Shown here one piece after another: positions 46,721 to 58,436 of a stretch of DNA of 64,000 nucleotides. The stretch comes from Pelecanus crispus (taxonomy: Eukaryota; Chordata; Aves; Pelecaniformes; Pelecanidae). The stretch is taken from positions 32,177,150-32,241,149 of the forward strand of contig NC_134653.1 of NCBI RefSeq assembly GCF_030463565.1, written 5' to 3'. The position numbers and the translations under genes were made by a program. The notes beneath the pieces were generated by a model. That model searched no databases. It saw only the letters and a program-made list of their open reading frames with translations, and was not told the DNA's origin. Within the stretch, counting starts at the first letter, position 1. Each line of letters begins with the position of its first letter.

Positions 46721-49700
46721 ACTTCTCTGCAGCCGGGTGTATTTTTCACCTTGCTCTTCATAAAGTTAAGATATATGACTGAAAAAAAGTATAGTTTTAG
46801 CTAAATTGCATTGCTCTGAAGTCCTGTGAACGGCCAGGGGGGAAAACTGGGCTCCCCGTAGGGCTGTGCAAACTAAAGCTGCATTTTACCAGAGACCTGA
46901 CAAAGCTCTGAAGTGAGAGCACAGAGCAGCATCTGGAGGAGGACGTAGGACTCTAAGATCCGCATCCCCAAGCGCAGCAGCGGCAGCAGAGATGCATGGG
47001 AGCAGCAGCCTCTAGCCGTCAGCGCCGAGAGCTGCAGCCGCTGTTGGGAGGCTGCAGCCGGAGTCACTCTGCACCGCCTGCCTCTTGCTGCCAGCCTCCC
47101 TGCACCCTTGTAGTAGGTGGCTAAAAACACCCAGGGTGGCAAATACCGACTACATTAACACTTACGCAAACCTGGCATCGCTGTCGTAAATTTGGAAAGG
47201 AATTCAGCAAATAAAGGTGGCTCCGGCTGGCCTGCGTTACCCTGGGTGCTCTGTGCTCGGAGGGCACGGCGAGCAGACGGCGGGGTGCTGGGGCTGTCGC
47301 CACAGCTGGGAATCCTCCCCGGGGTTTTTAAATCCTAAGCTTTGAGCTAAAGAAGCGGTCAGAGGCAGTAATGGGACAGCAACGCTCCCGTATGGCGGGG
47401 GTAGCGAGGAGACTTCTCTTCACAGCCATGAGCTGCTTGGAGGTCATGGCCAGTGTCAGGGTGGGTGCACATGGCTGTAGCTCGGCTCTTCTGCTCCCCC
47501 GGCAAGGGGAGGACAGACGTGAGCCAGCAACGTGCGGCTGTGTGTCCTGCAAACCCCCAGCCCTTGGCAAATATCAGCAAGAGCCCCCCTCTCCAGGAAC
47601 TGTGGCACCCGAAGGCAAGGGAAGAACTTATCAGCTGTTGTGTATCCTGTGGTTGCGTTGCAGAAAAACCATCGTCTGCAGCCGGCTGCGACTCCATCGT
47701 ACCGAGAGACAGATCCTGCCCTCGGTGTCCTCAAAGCGAGTTGCTCCCACTCCCAGGTGGGTGGCATGGGCAGGGGACTCCAGCTAGGGTGACCACCGCT
47801 GCCAAATCCTCCTCTGCCATCACAGGCAACCCCGTCCCCAAAACATCTGCCTCGAGGATTGGCACATGGTGGTCTGCACCTTCCCCCCTCTCCTTGAGGT
47901 GGGTGGAGGAGGTACCTGTGTGCCACAGCTGAAGGGGGAGCAGCCAGCCAGGAACCTGCTCTCTGGCCCCTCTCCCACTGCCACAGCCTGGCAGGAACCC
48001 TCACCCCGCCCCGCGTCCGAGCTCACAATGCAGAGCCCGGGCAGGTCCCCCAGCCCTGCCTGTGCTCCCCCAGACCTGCCCCGTGCTCCCCCGGCCCTGC
48101 CTGTGCTCCCCCAGCCCTGCCCTGTGCTCCCCCGGCCCTGCCCTGTGCTCCCCCAGCCCTGCCTGTGCTCCCCCAGCCCTGCCCTGTGCTCCCCCAGACC
48201 TGCCCTGTGCTCCCCCAGCCCTGCCCGCACCCCCCCAGCCCTGCCTGTGCTCCCCCAGCCCTGCCCCGTGCTCCCCCAGCCCTGCCCGCACCCCCCCAGC
48301 CCCACGGTAAGGAGCCACACGGGACACGCACTGCACAACACAGCTGCGTTTGGGGGAGGAAGGCTCATCATGGACACAGAAATACTTTTTTTTAGCAATG
48401 ACAGCCCCCAAATAGCTGTTGAATGACCATTTCCCACAGCTATGTGGTGAACTGAGGATGAACCCTAACTATATTCTCTTAGATATAATTTCTAGCTTTT
48501 ATTCCCTAGCAATGAGCTGAAGCACCTTCCTTTCCGCTCTCCTCCAAGCTTTCCCCTGTGCCGGGCTCCCCAGCACTTGCGGCGCCGCAGGAATGGAAGC
48601 TGGGCTCACACCCGAGAAGGGAGAGATGCAGAAAAATCCCCAGATGTGGCTCAGTCCAGTGAATCAGGACAGAAGGGGGAGCCCAGGAGACAAAATCGGA
48701 GAGCAACCCACTCTGGCCAAGCTCTGGATATCGACGGCATTCATAGAAACTTGCTTTTTGTTTCTACAGCCACCTCGTGGCGTTTTTTATGGTTTATAGG
48801 AGACCAGTCTCACCTCCGAGTCCGTGCTGGCTTTCCCACTGCGCTGAACAGCGAGCCGTTCCGCCGGCAATGCCCGGGCATCCCCGCCGCGCCGCACCTT
48901 GCTGCTGTCCTCTTCGTATCGATGGGCCAAAACAGCTTCTTCTCCCGTCTCTTCCCCCACGCTGATCCTTTCCCTCCAGACCTCTGGCACCCGAATCACC
49001 CCCCTCTGTGCCCGTCATCCCCTGCCTGCTCTTCATGCTTTACAACCCACGTTGCTTTGGAAGCCACCTCCTTGGCAGCTTGCTTGACTGACGAGCGCTT
49101 GTCCTGCCCTGGGCAAGTCCGCAGCCTCCTGGCAGACAGAAATGTTCTGGTTTCAACCCCTTTCAACAAGACACCTGCAGGGACGATGTTTTTAGCAGCG
49201 AAGGAGCCTGAGCTACGTTACTGCTAAGCGTCCCAGCTCCTGATGGGCCCCAGGGACACCGGCCAGCTCTCTGACCCGCTCCATCTTGTGAAGGTTTTCC
49301 AATGTCCTTAGAAATTTCCTAGCAAACAAATAATTTTCTCATTTGCTTAAATTGTTGTTGTTCCTGCCTCGCGCAGAGCCGGCGGCGGAGCGGCCGTGGG
49401 AAGGAGCCCGGCAGGGTTTCAGCCGTACGGAGAAGGGGCTGCCTTGCCCTGTGCTCCCCAAGACCTCTGGCAGGGGCAGAGTCCGATGCCCACCACAAAC
49501 CTGGCCTGCTGAGCCTTTTTTTACATTTCCTAACCTGCCAGGCTATGCTGCGAGCCTATTTTCAGATAGTGCTGGTTTGTCAGTATTTTTAGATACCTTC
49601 TGTTTTTTGCATCTCTATTTTACCCCTCCAAAGCCAGACATTAATTACCAGCTCGGGTGCATATTGAAACATAGCTCACAAATAGACTGTTCTGCCTGTA

Positions 49701-49742
49701 CCTGCCCTAGCAATTTCTCTCTAATTTATTGCTGACAATCGT
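46721..49742. other. Spacer upstream of MORN3, distal part
   Basis: GC-moderate DNA without a recognised gene. It contains the 20-21 bp minisatellite at 48041-48304 and a small GC-rich patch near 49368-49450. Long open frames in the minisatellite are artefacts. Confidence 0.55.
48041..48304. repeat. Pro/Cys-codon-like minisatellite, about 12 units of 20-21 bp
   Basis: Tandem copies of a TGCTCCCCCAGCCCTGCC-type unit, with CAG/CGG, CCTG/CCCG and TGCTC/CACCC variants. It is strongly strand-asymmetric (C-rich on plus). All forward frames stay open because stops cannot arise from the unit. Confidence 0.92.
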
Positions 49743-49760
49743 TTGTTTTCCTCTCCAGCC

Positions 49761-49914
49761 ATGAACAATATGCCCATTGTAAAATACCCCAGGGCTACAG
49801 AGCCTCTCTGGCATGAATGGGACGGGAAAGCACAGAAATGTGGATTAAGACACACGGTCTATGCTGTAAATGGGGATCAGTATACCGGAGAATGGCTGGA
49901 CAACTTGAAACATG
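49761..49914 (+). CDS. MORN3: MORN3 coding exon 1 (residues 1-49, plus optional MNN)
   Basis: A CTCTCCAG acceptor ends at 49758, so this is not the first exon of the mRNA. There are two in-frame ATGs, at 49761 and 49770; the second aligns with human. The exon ends NLKHG with the Gly codon split by a gtaaga donor. Confidence 0.93.
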
Positions 49915-52900
49915 GTAAGAGAGATCACTTTTGAGAAAAAGTACCAATTTTGATGTCTTTACAAAAGTTCCTAGGGGCAGGGAGCAGTCAGCAGTTGTAT
50001 ATGCTCCTGGAAGACTGTTCATTCCTGTATGACTATATATATATATATGTCTTCGATATATGTCACGCAAAAATGTACTCAGAAATATTTCTAATAGGTA
50101 ACTTGAAGAGCTCTTGCATGCATTCAGAGGCAATTACCCCAAATATCTAGAAAGTAGATGTTTCAAAATCCTCTGCAAACCCAGCAAACTCCAGTCAGCT
50201 CCACGCACCGGGATGTGCCCTGGCTGCACAGTCCCTGGAGCTCTCCCTGCTCCTGACTTGGCTTCAGGAATATTAATTTGTCCTCGAGTCATGGCGGGTG
50301 CAGGAGACAGAGCAGGGGAAAGAGACCCTGACCGAGCCCTGAGCAGCCAGAGCAGGACAAGCTTGTTTACAAGCAGTAAACTGAAGTTTAGAAAGATTTA
50401 AGTGTGTTCAGCAAAGGCCACACAAGAAGCCCCTGATGAAGATTAACGATGCATCTGACTCGGGAAGCTAAACCGAATCCCAGACATAAACCTGCCTTGG
50501 TGCAGTCTGCGCCGCCTTGCCTGGGATGGAGCCATAGGAAGGCAGCCCCATAATCCCTTCTAACAACCGCGAGGTCTCCCCGTCGTTCCTCTTGTTTGTT
50601 AAACAGGTAAAGGCACCCAGGTATGGAAACGCACCGGAGCTATTTATAGCGGTGACTGGAAGTTTGGGAAGCGGGATGGTTATGGCTCATACAGCATTCC
50701 TGACCCCGTATCCAAAGAATACAAGAAGGTGTATACAGGCTGGTGGAAGAACGACCAAAAATGCGTGAGTGAGTTTTCCTGCGCCTGCCGGTGGCGAGGC
50801 AGCGTTCCCCAAAACGTGGGGAAGAGCTGGGCGCACAAGTGCAAAAAGATCACTTAAAATACTGATTTTTCAGATGCTGAGGCTGAATTGAAGGGTTTTG
50901 GGGAAATGAATATGTGGAACAAAAAAATGAAAGCAGGAGCAAAAGCTCTGGTATTTAAGCCCTCTCTCCCTGCCCTCCCCAACCTCGCCGCTCCTGGCAT
51001 TACTCGCTTCTCCACGGCAGATGCTGCGGGAGCTGCACAGCATTCCACAGCCAGCAGTAGGGAAGCAGCAGCATGACTCCGGGCAGAAGCTACGGCAACA
51101 AACCTTCCCCCGGGCTTGGGCTCTCTTTAAAGCTTAGTCTGAACCTGCAGAAAGCCCAGGAAGCTTCAAGAGTAAAATCCATCATTCCCAAAAAGCCAAG
51201 AGTGGCCGAGAGCACCCCATTGCCCGCCGTCTCCCCGCTGGAGACAGACCCATCCCACCCACCCGCTGGTGACCGGGCTACAGCCCCGGCCTCCCACCAG
51301 CTGCCGCAGAGCAGCGATCGCTGCTCCGACTCACCTGCAGCTCGGCCAAGCAGGACGAGAGGTTTCGTATCCCGTGTCTTAATGCTCCCCACCCAGCCCT
51401 CTCACTGCTCTCATCCTTGAAGCAGTCAGAGGAACCTGTATGATAAGCACTGCAGGCAAATGTACCTTCTTCTGGGAGTTTTACAGCATATTAGACAAAT
51501 AACGTCAGTTCTTTTAGAAATTAAGCCTGTCACATAAATCACTGTTTTTTCTAAAGGGAACATAATGAGGAAGTCATCTGGTAAAAATGACTGCAATCTT
51601 ATGTGCAAAATCCTTGTAGGAACGTTTTCTGATCTGCCAATGGAAACCTTGTGTTTGCCTTTGTGTCTGCTCTTAAATTAAATTAATAGCCTCTTATGCT
51701 TCTAATTGGTGTGCAGCTCTATGGCTCCGGTCTCTTGGAGTGGAGCTTCCCCTCCCGTTCTTTGAGGATATATTTTGCATGATTGAGCTTTGGTGAAAGA
51801 TTTATAATGACATCCAAATATCACTAGGCTTGGTTTTTTTCTTCTACAAAAGCCTCCCCTTTACATCCGTGTAGTTTAATAAAATTAATGCTTGGAAAAA
51901 TCAGTTATTTCCAGAACTGATTTTACTTTTTGTTGAGAGATAAATTAACGCTTTATTCCTATGGGAAAACTCAGTAGTAATATGTAAATATTTCTTACCG
52001 GTATCACTCCCTGGTATAGGGGGTACCTCTGGATTTCTCTTAATGGCAATCAAACATGTAAGACAAACGCCTCCTGGGGTCCCCAGCTTGCGCACACCCA
52101 GTGGTCTTAATTCAGAGGTTCACCAGCCAAACCTGCCAGCGGCATTGAGCCTGAGGAGAGAAAGCAAAGAGCGGAGGCTGCTCTATGTCGGTGCTCGCCT
52201 GCCGGTCTCACCACAGGGAGCCTTGAAGGCTGCCTTTAGTTTCTTGTGAAGGAGGAAGGAAGCAAGGCAAGGAGCTGGTTAGGACATTACCCCTTTGGGG
52301 GTATGGATGGAGGAGAAGGCAAAACCATTTCCATGGCCAGCATCACTTCAAGACCTTTGCTCTGCCCAGGGGCAAGGGAAGGAGTTGCCCAGTCTGGGAC
52401 GCATTGGGCTCTACAAAGCATCGTCAGGGCTGAAAGGCATAAAATCCCCACGTTGAGAGACGGATCCTTTTTACGCTGCATATCCACAGGCAGGTTTATA
52501 TACTAGTAAAACCTGCTTTTAGCTAAATATTAGCAGCGATCCTGCCAGTGATAGCACACTGATACAAACCTGAGATTTTGTCGTGGGAATAATAGCATTT
52601 GAAAAAAAAAAAAAAAAATCCCATACCATCACCTCTTGTTTCCTTCAACACAAGAACTGCCACTGAGCTGGGCGACCAGCAGCCACGTGTAAGAGTACTA
52701 AGCAAAGGAGTAGCGTATCAAGAAAGTAATATCCCAAAATCGAACACTGATCCCTTTCAATACAGAGGCTCCTAACCGGCCATCTCTGTGCTGCCTTCCA
52801 GGGCTACGGGGTCACGTTTTACCCGGGCGGGGAGCGCTACGAGGGCGAGTGGAGCGGCGGGCTGCGGAGCGGCTGGGGACGCATGTACTACCAGGACGGA

Positions 52901-55900
52901 TCCATCTACGAGGGGCAGTGGCTGGCAGACCAGCCCGGCGGGCAGGGGATGCTGCGGCTGCGTAAGTACCGGCCACCCGCACCCAGTGTGTCTGCCTGCC
53001 CCCTTCAAGGTGTTTGGGGTCGCGGTGCTCTCCGGGTGCCTCTGCTGTCCGGATTTCTGGATGCTACATCGCATGTCCTGCTGCAGCCTTGCGTCGGGGT
53101 TGTGGCTGCTCCCCTGTGTCGTCCCTCCCCTCCTGGTTTGGGGCCGGAGGCAGCGCAGGCTGTGCGAGGGCCGGCGTTGCGCTGCTCAAGCCCACACGCA
53201 TGAACGCTTATTTTTGCTGTGATTTACATTTAAATGACTGGGATGGTTAGGGTTAGAGATAATACACTGTTGGGTCAGAGAAGAGCAAATGTCTCTTTTC
53301 AAGCCAGGCACTTTGCCAGACATACTTTCTAACTGCTGCATACCAAAGAGGAGTCCAGTTTCCAGCACAGAAAAAAGAAAAAGAGAGTTTTCTTTTTGAG
53401 TTCACTCCATCCCCTCTCACTTCCGACACCGGCTCACACTGAGTGAACACAGGGGTTTCATTAGTACACAATCCCTTCCCAGAAATAACACTGAGCACAT
53501 CACAGATTGGGAATGTTGGGGGCAATCTCGGCATAAAAATAGAAATTTGGAAAGTTTTTTTCCCTTATTTTGCTTGGAGTTTAACACATTTTTCCCTGAA
53601 GCCAAGAATCCCGATCTTTTGCAATACAAGGCACTGCGTTCCAGGAACATTTGAAGAAATATTATCTCCATATTATTATTCATCTATTCTATTTTTTTTT
53701 TTTTTTTGCTTGAAAGCGATCTCAAGGCTAGCAATTAGCTCAGCAAAGCAACTAGAAGGAATGAGCACGACCTTCACTGCACATCACACGCACGACTGCA
53801 CTCTCTGCTGACTGTAAAGTCACTTTGGACTGGTGGCTCATCCAGATGAAATCAGCACCCGCTCCCAGGGGTAACTCCTTCCACTGATCTGCTTCACTCC
53901 CATCAAAGTCACCCTCAGCATTATAAACTGACAGCCTGTCAGGGCTGAGCTGTGGCCGATGCATCATTTCAGAGCCCAGCTGCCTCCAGCGCAGCCTGCA
54001 ACCGATTGCGAGCTGGATTCCTTTTGGTTAAAATTAGCCAGAGCAATTATTTCATACCCACAAGCTTAACGTATTCAGCTCAGCTGCTGGAAGTGCGCCC
54101 ACGTGTCGGCAGCTTTGCCATGGTGAAAGAAAAGGAGTTCTTCAGTGGAGGTCACGATGAGCTGCAGCTCAAGATTAAATTGCTTGTAGTGGCAGCATGC
54201 CCAGCGAGGGCGAGCTTGGCCGGGAGCACCGGGCTGATTCGCTGCCTCTGCTACAGCTCCCTGATGAACGGCTTTTAAACCGCAGCGTCGCGCGTCCGCA
54301 GAGGAGACCTCGGCTGTGAGCAACGCAGCCTCCGCGATGCTCTGAGACGAGAGCGGAAGGGAGCGGCCGGGTGCCGTGGTGCAGCCAGTGCATTCGATGG
54401 CCCCTCCATCACAGCCGGGTCTGTGATTTCGGTGCTTTCTGACTTGTTGGTGGCTGGAGAACAGAAGCCGAGCTGCTCCCACCCGTGGGCCGGGCAGGTC
54501 GGTGTTGCAGATAAGCACACCGCCAGATGCGAGCTGAAGATAACCGCTGCCGCGGCTCCAACCTGTAAACCAGACCATGCCTGAATAGCCCGGCAGCCAT
54601 GCTCCCCAGAAGCATTTTTGGTTTTTCCCTCTTACCTTACGGCGTTCTGGCAATCCCCAGCTACCTCTGTGGCACCGTGCTGGTATTTCGGCTGCCTCTT
54701 GCTATGAAGAATGGCAGAGTTTGGCTGCCACTAAGAATGGCAGAGTTCACCCGAGACCCAAAGCTATTTCCACTAAGTAACTTGGTCAGAAATCCTGTGG
54801 TTTTGGGCTTAGAAATGCTATATCTGGGAAAAGTGGACAGCAGAGGACTCTCCTAGCGAGAGCAGGGTGGCCTGGGTGTATCCCAGCCCCAGCACCGCCG
54901 TGGGTACGATGCCCCTTCTCAACCAGCAGCCCTGGATGATGCTGCTCTCTTCCCCTTGCAGCTCTGCCTTCCCTGTTGGTGATGGATGGGTGGATGGATT
55001 CCTGGAGAGCAGCACAGAGACAAAAAAACCCTCTCTCAACTCGCAGAAAAACGCCAAGAGATGCAGTACAGCTGGAAAAACAGTCTGTAACTGATAGCCT
55101 GAACCGTTCAGACACAGCAGCTCGTGCTCTGTAATTCATTGAGGAAAAACATAACTACAAGTATTATTTGAAATCAAGATTATTTTGACTGGGAAACAAT
55201 CAGACAGCGCTGCTGTTCCTTGCCCAGACAAGCAAACCTCTTCAAGCCAGAGATCCTGCATGATTTGTTGCAGTGACAAATCCAAAACTTCTGTCCTGTA
55301 ATTTTTCATGTTGCGAAGAGTGACTCAGTGACTGGTGTTACCCTGAGCTCACTCGCTTTGCGTATGAGCAAAAAATGAGTATCACCAGGAGGAGAACAAA
55401 GCGGGTGAACGCAGTTCTTGTTCCAAGTGGGCAAACGTGGGCTTCTTCCGCAGCCTTTTCTCCCTCTGCGGCACAGCAAACGGAGCACTGCAAAAGGAGG
55501 ACGATGCACCATGCCGCAGCCCCCTCGAAATTACTAAGAGGAGCCAAACAGATGATTTCCTCTTCTGTCAGTTTGCTGTGTTGATTGGTTTCGTTTGTAG
55601 CCCCTTAATGGAACAGTGCAAATTTCACGGTCTGTTCATGTATTTAATTGCAGCAAATGAAAATCGATACGAAGGAGGTTGGAAAGATGGAAAGAAGCAT
55701 GGCCCGGGGAAATTTTTCTACTTGGATAAGGGACAGTTGTTTGAAGGTATCTGGGCAGCAGATATACCAAAATGTGGAATTCTGATTGACTTCGGCAGAG
55801 ACGAAGCTCCTGCCCCTGCTCGGTATCCAATCCCAAAGGTAATTGCTTGGAAATTTCGTTTTTGCTCGCGATGTTTGCATTCATCAGCGCTCGGGGCAGC

Positions 55901-58405
55901 TCTCCAGTTAGCATTTCACTCTTCCAAGTGATTACCCCCATGGGGTTTCCAGCTCACGGGGTGTGTGCTCAGAGTCTTTTGGCCAGCAGTGTCCTGAACA
56001 GCCCCACAGGGACAAACAGCCCCTCCAGCCACTGCTGGAGCCTCCTGACCACCTACATCTGAAAAAATGCAGTTCTCATGCACCAAAACTGCTTAGAGAC
56101 CTGAAGCAGCACAAAGGAAACGGGGACAATAGAGGTAGAGACAATAGCGGGATTTGCGTCAAAACCAAATGATTTTGCCAAGCCAAACTGCTAAAGCTGT
56201 CTAGGCTTCACCAAACCCCGAGCAGCTGCAGTGCTAATGTCAGCTCTTTCCTTAACCTGAGCACCCCAAGCCAGGGTCTCACCTGTGTCCAGCAGCCCCG
56301 TGGGCAGAGGGGTGCACCTAGCTTCCCCAAGGTGGGCAGACGGGTGTCTGGGAGCTGACGTGCTCTGCTCCCCTTTTCCCTTCTGACTGACACAGGCTGC
56401 AGAGGAAGAGCCAGCCCCTGTCCCTGTCGCCCTCCCAAAGACTCGGTGAGGTGCACGATGGGGCACACGGACACCCCAGGCCATCAGCCTGGCAGCTGCC
56501 AGGTCCTTGCACATCACTTTGGTGCAGGAGACGGGGGACAGGAGAGCCTGCCCCCTGCTCCGTGCCCTTGGAGGAGGACAGGGCACGGGGATCAGCAGGG
56601 AACAGATGTGGCTCCAAGTGACACAGCTGGCCAAAAGTGTCTCAGCCTGCATCCCCATGGTCTGCGCGCCACACACGTGAAATACAAAGGCATCGCGTTT
56701 CCAAGGGACCATTACTGCAGGATATGGATGGGGAAGCTCCTCTTCGCTTAGAGCCGAGCAGAACCACACTGGATAACCACAGCACTCCGCTTTATCCCAA
56801 TAACGCGGGGAACAGCACGGCCCCGTGGCGGGTACAGCTACCCACCTTCCTCCACTGCTCCAGGGACAACGTTGTCATTGCAAATGATACTGGGCACGCG
56901 CAGCTACCAAAGCTCACAGCTGTTACGTCTTTGCTTCCCTTATTTTTTCAAATCTGGTTTCTATAGCAAGGGCCCTTTAAGCACAAGCATTTTTGACAAG
57001 TCAGTTAATCCTGCAAGTACTAGGCACACCCATGGCAGCGCAGAGCAATAACCACCAAATACGCACCAGGAAAAAACAATCTCGATTTTGCAAAAAGAGT
57101 GAAAAGAAGCAGTACTTCTGTAGCTAAAAATACTTACAAGGTTTGTCAAAGGTCACCCAAAACCAGCCTCCTCAACAACCCAGCCCAACAGCCTGGGATG
57201 AATTGCCATTTCACGAAGGCAGGATATGCAAGTCTGGCTGTTTAACTCCCTGAAGACCGAGCTATGACCCAATTTTCTTCTGCTCTATGAGCAAAAAGAA
57301 AGCATCAGCTTTCACTGCCATTATTGCACTTTCCCTCAGAAGAGATTTATTGATCTCAGAATATGAAGGAAGTAACAGGTAAAAGGAGAAAAACTGACTT
57401 CAGATTTTCATAAACCGTTTGTCAAATTACTGTCACAAGCAGCTGTTAGAGAAAAGTAGATGACGGGTGAGCATTAGAAACTGCCAAAACCAGAGCTGGA
57501 CTAAATAGCTTTCGCCTGGCAAGAGGCCAACAGTGAGGATCCGAGCTTCTGCATGGGAGAAGCATCCCTGCGTGTCTTCATTAGCAGGTAGAAGGAACAA
57601 ACGGTGGGGATGCACAGGACAGAAAATGGCTGAAAACTAGAGCGCGGCTGTCACGAGCTTTGAAGGAGTCCAGTATGTAGATGATGGGGTTGCATGGAGG
57701 CAGAATTTGAACAGAACTGCAGAGATGGGGAAAGACACAACATGGTGGACTTGGGATATTTGCTGTTATAATTATTGAAGCCAAGGCTTCAGAAAGCGTA
57801 ACAAAATAAGTAAGACTGGACATCTCCTGCCTGGAAGAACACCCACACCCACACACACGAAAACCCCCAGAAAGCATCAGGACACAAAAGCAGGTCAGAG
57901 TGAGATGGCAAATTCCTGGCAGGGCTTTGGTGCTTCCATCTCAAGAATCTGCATCCAGCTGCATGCAGGTACACAACTCCCGACTCCTGCCTTCATGCAA
58001 CCGTCGATGCTCGCTTGGGGGACTGCAATTCCTCACCTTTTAAAGCTATAGGTGAGACCCAACAGGCTACAAATGAAAGCCAGTTTTGTCTAAGACTGTG
58101 TTTTGTTAAAGGAGAATCAGTCCACGCAAAGCTATTTCAAGGAGATGAAGTGATGTTCAACATGCTGATAAAATGAGGAAAGCGCAGCAATGTTTCTAAA
58201 ACAGTAATTGAAAGGCTGCAATATAAAGTCCTGATACATGGGAAATTCTCCATTAATGCTCGAGTAATCGAGATCTATAAACCCTTATGCTGCTTCAATT
58301 ACACTGCATAACTGATTTTGTATTCTTTTTATTTAGATTCAACTGGCTGATCCAGATGGTGTTTTAGCAGAGGCCCAGGCGATGTTTGATGACAGCCAAA
58401 ATTAA
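49761..58405 (+). CDS. MORN3: MORN3, seven MORN repeats (complete coding region, 5 coding exons)
   Basis: Coding exons are 49761-49914, 50607-50764, 52802-52961, 55654-55838 and 58337-58405, all GT-AG. From the second ATG (49770) the protein is 238 aa and starts MPIVKYPRATEPLW, aligning with human MPVSKCPKKSESLW (240 aa); the first ATG adds MNN. Seven MORN repeats begin at Tyr/Phe 38, 62, 91, 114, 137, 160 and 184, mostly 23 residues apart (for example YSGDWKFGKRDGYG, YEGEWSGGLRSGWG). A conserved end follows: FGRDEAPAPARYPIP, then DPDGVLAEAQAMF. Known of the family: MORN3 is most abundant in testis and binds germ-cell scaffold partners. MORN repeats mediate protein or membrane contacts. Exon 3 is much more GC-rich than the other exons. 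An AATAAA lies 26 nt after the stop. The gene is convergent with ORAI1. Confidence 0.96.
50607..50764 (+). CDS. MORN3: MORN3 coding exon 2 (residues 49-101)
   Basis: Encodes KGTQVWKRTGAIYSGDWKFG then KRDGYGSYSIPDPVSKEYKK and VYTGWWKNDQKC, i.e. MORN repeats 2 and 3. The acceptor is AAACAG and the donor gtgagt. Confidence 0.95.
52802..52961 (+). CDS. MORN3: MORN3 coding exon 3 (residues 102-155)
   Basis: Encodes GYGVTFYPGGERYEGEWSGG then LRSGWGRMYYQDGSIYEGQW and LADQPGGQGMLRL, MORN repeats 4 and 5. It is clearly GC-richer, with G/C third positions, than exons 1, 2 and 4. Confidence 0.95.
55654..55838 (+). CDS. MORN3: MORN3 coding exon 4 (residues 155-216)
   Basis: Encodes NENRYEGGWKDGKKHGPGKF through LFEGIWAADIPKCGILIDFG and RDEAPAPARYPIPK, MORN repeats 6 and 7 plus the conserved linker. 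The frame is open far into the preceding intron, but that part is not conserved. Confidence 0.95.
58337..58405 (+). CDS. MORN3: MORN3 coding exon 5 and stop (residues 217-238)
   Basis: A 69-nt exon encoding IQLADPDGVLAEAQAMFDDS then QN and TAA, matching the human DPDGVLAEALAMF terminus. It was found from its TTTAG acceptor and homology, since it is too short to stand out as an open frame. Confidence 0.95.
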   Translation: MQLADPDGVLAEAQAMFDDSQN

Positions 58406-58430
58406 TAACCAGATGCTGAATAATAATAAC

Positions 58431-58436
58431 AATAAA
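58431..58436 (+). terminator. MORN3: MORN3 poly(A) signal
   Basis: AATAAA 26 nt downstream of the MORN3 stop codon. If used, the 3' UTR is only about 45-50 nt. A longer form cannot be excluded. Confidence 0.6.

Noticed and set aside
47820-48437. Open frames with CSPSPALCSP or GEHRAGLGEH repeats on both strands
   Set aside because: Translation of the 20-21 bp minisatellite; no start context or conserved flanks.
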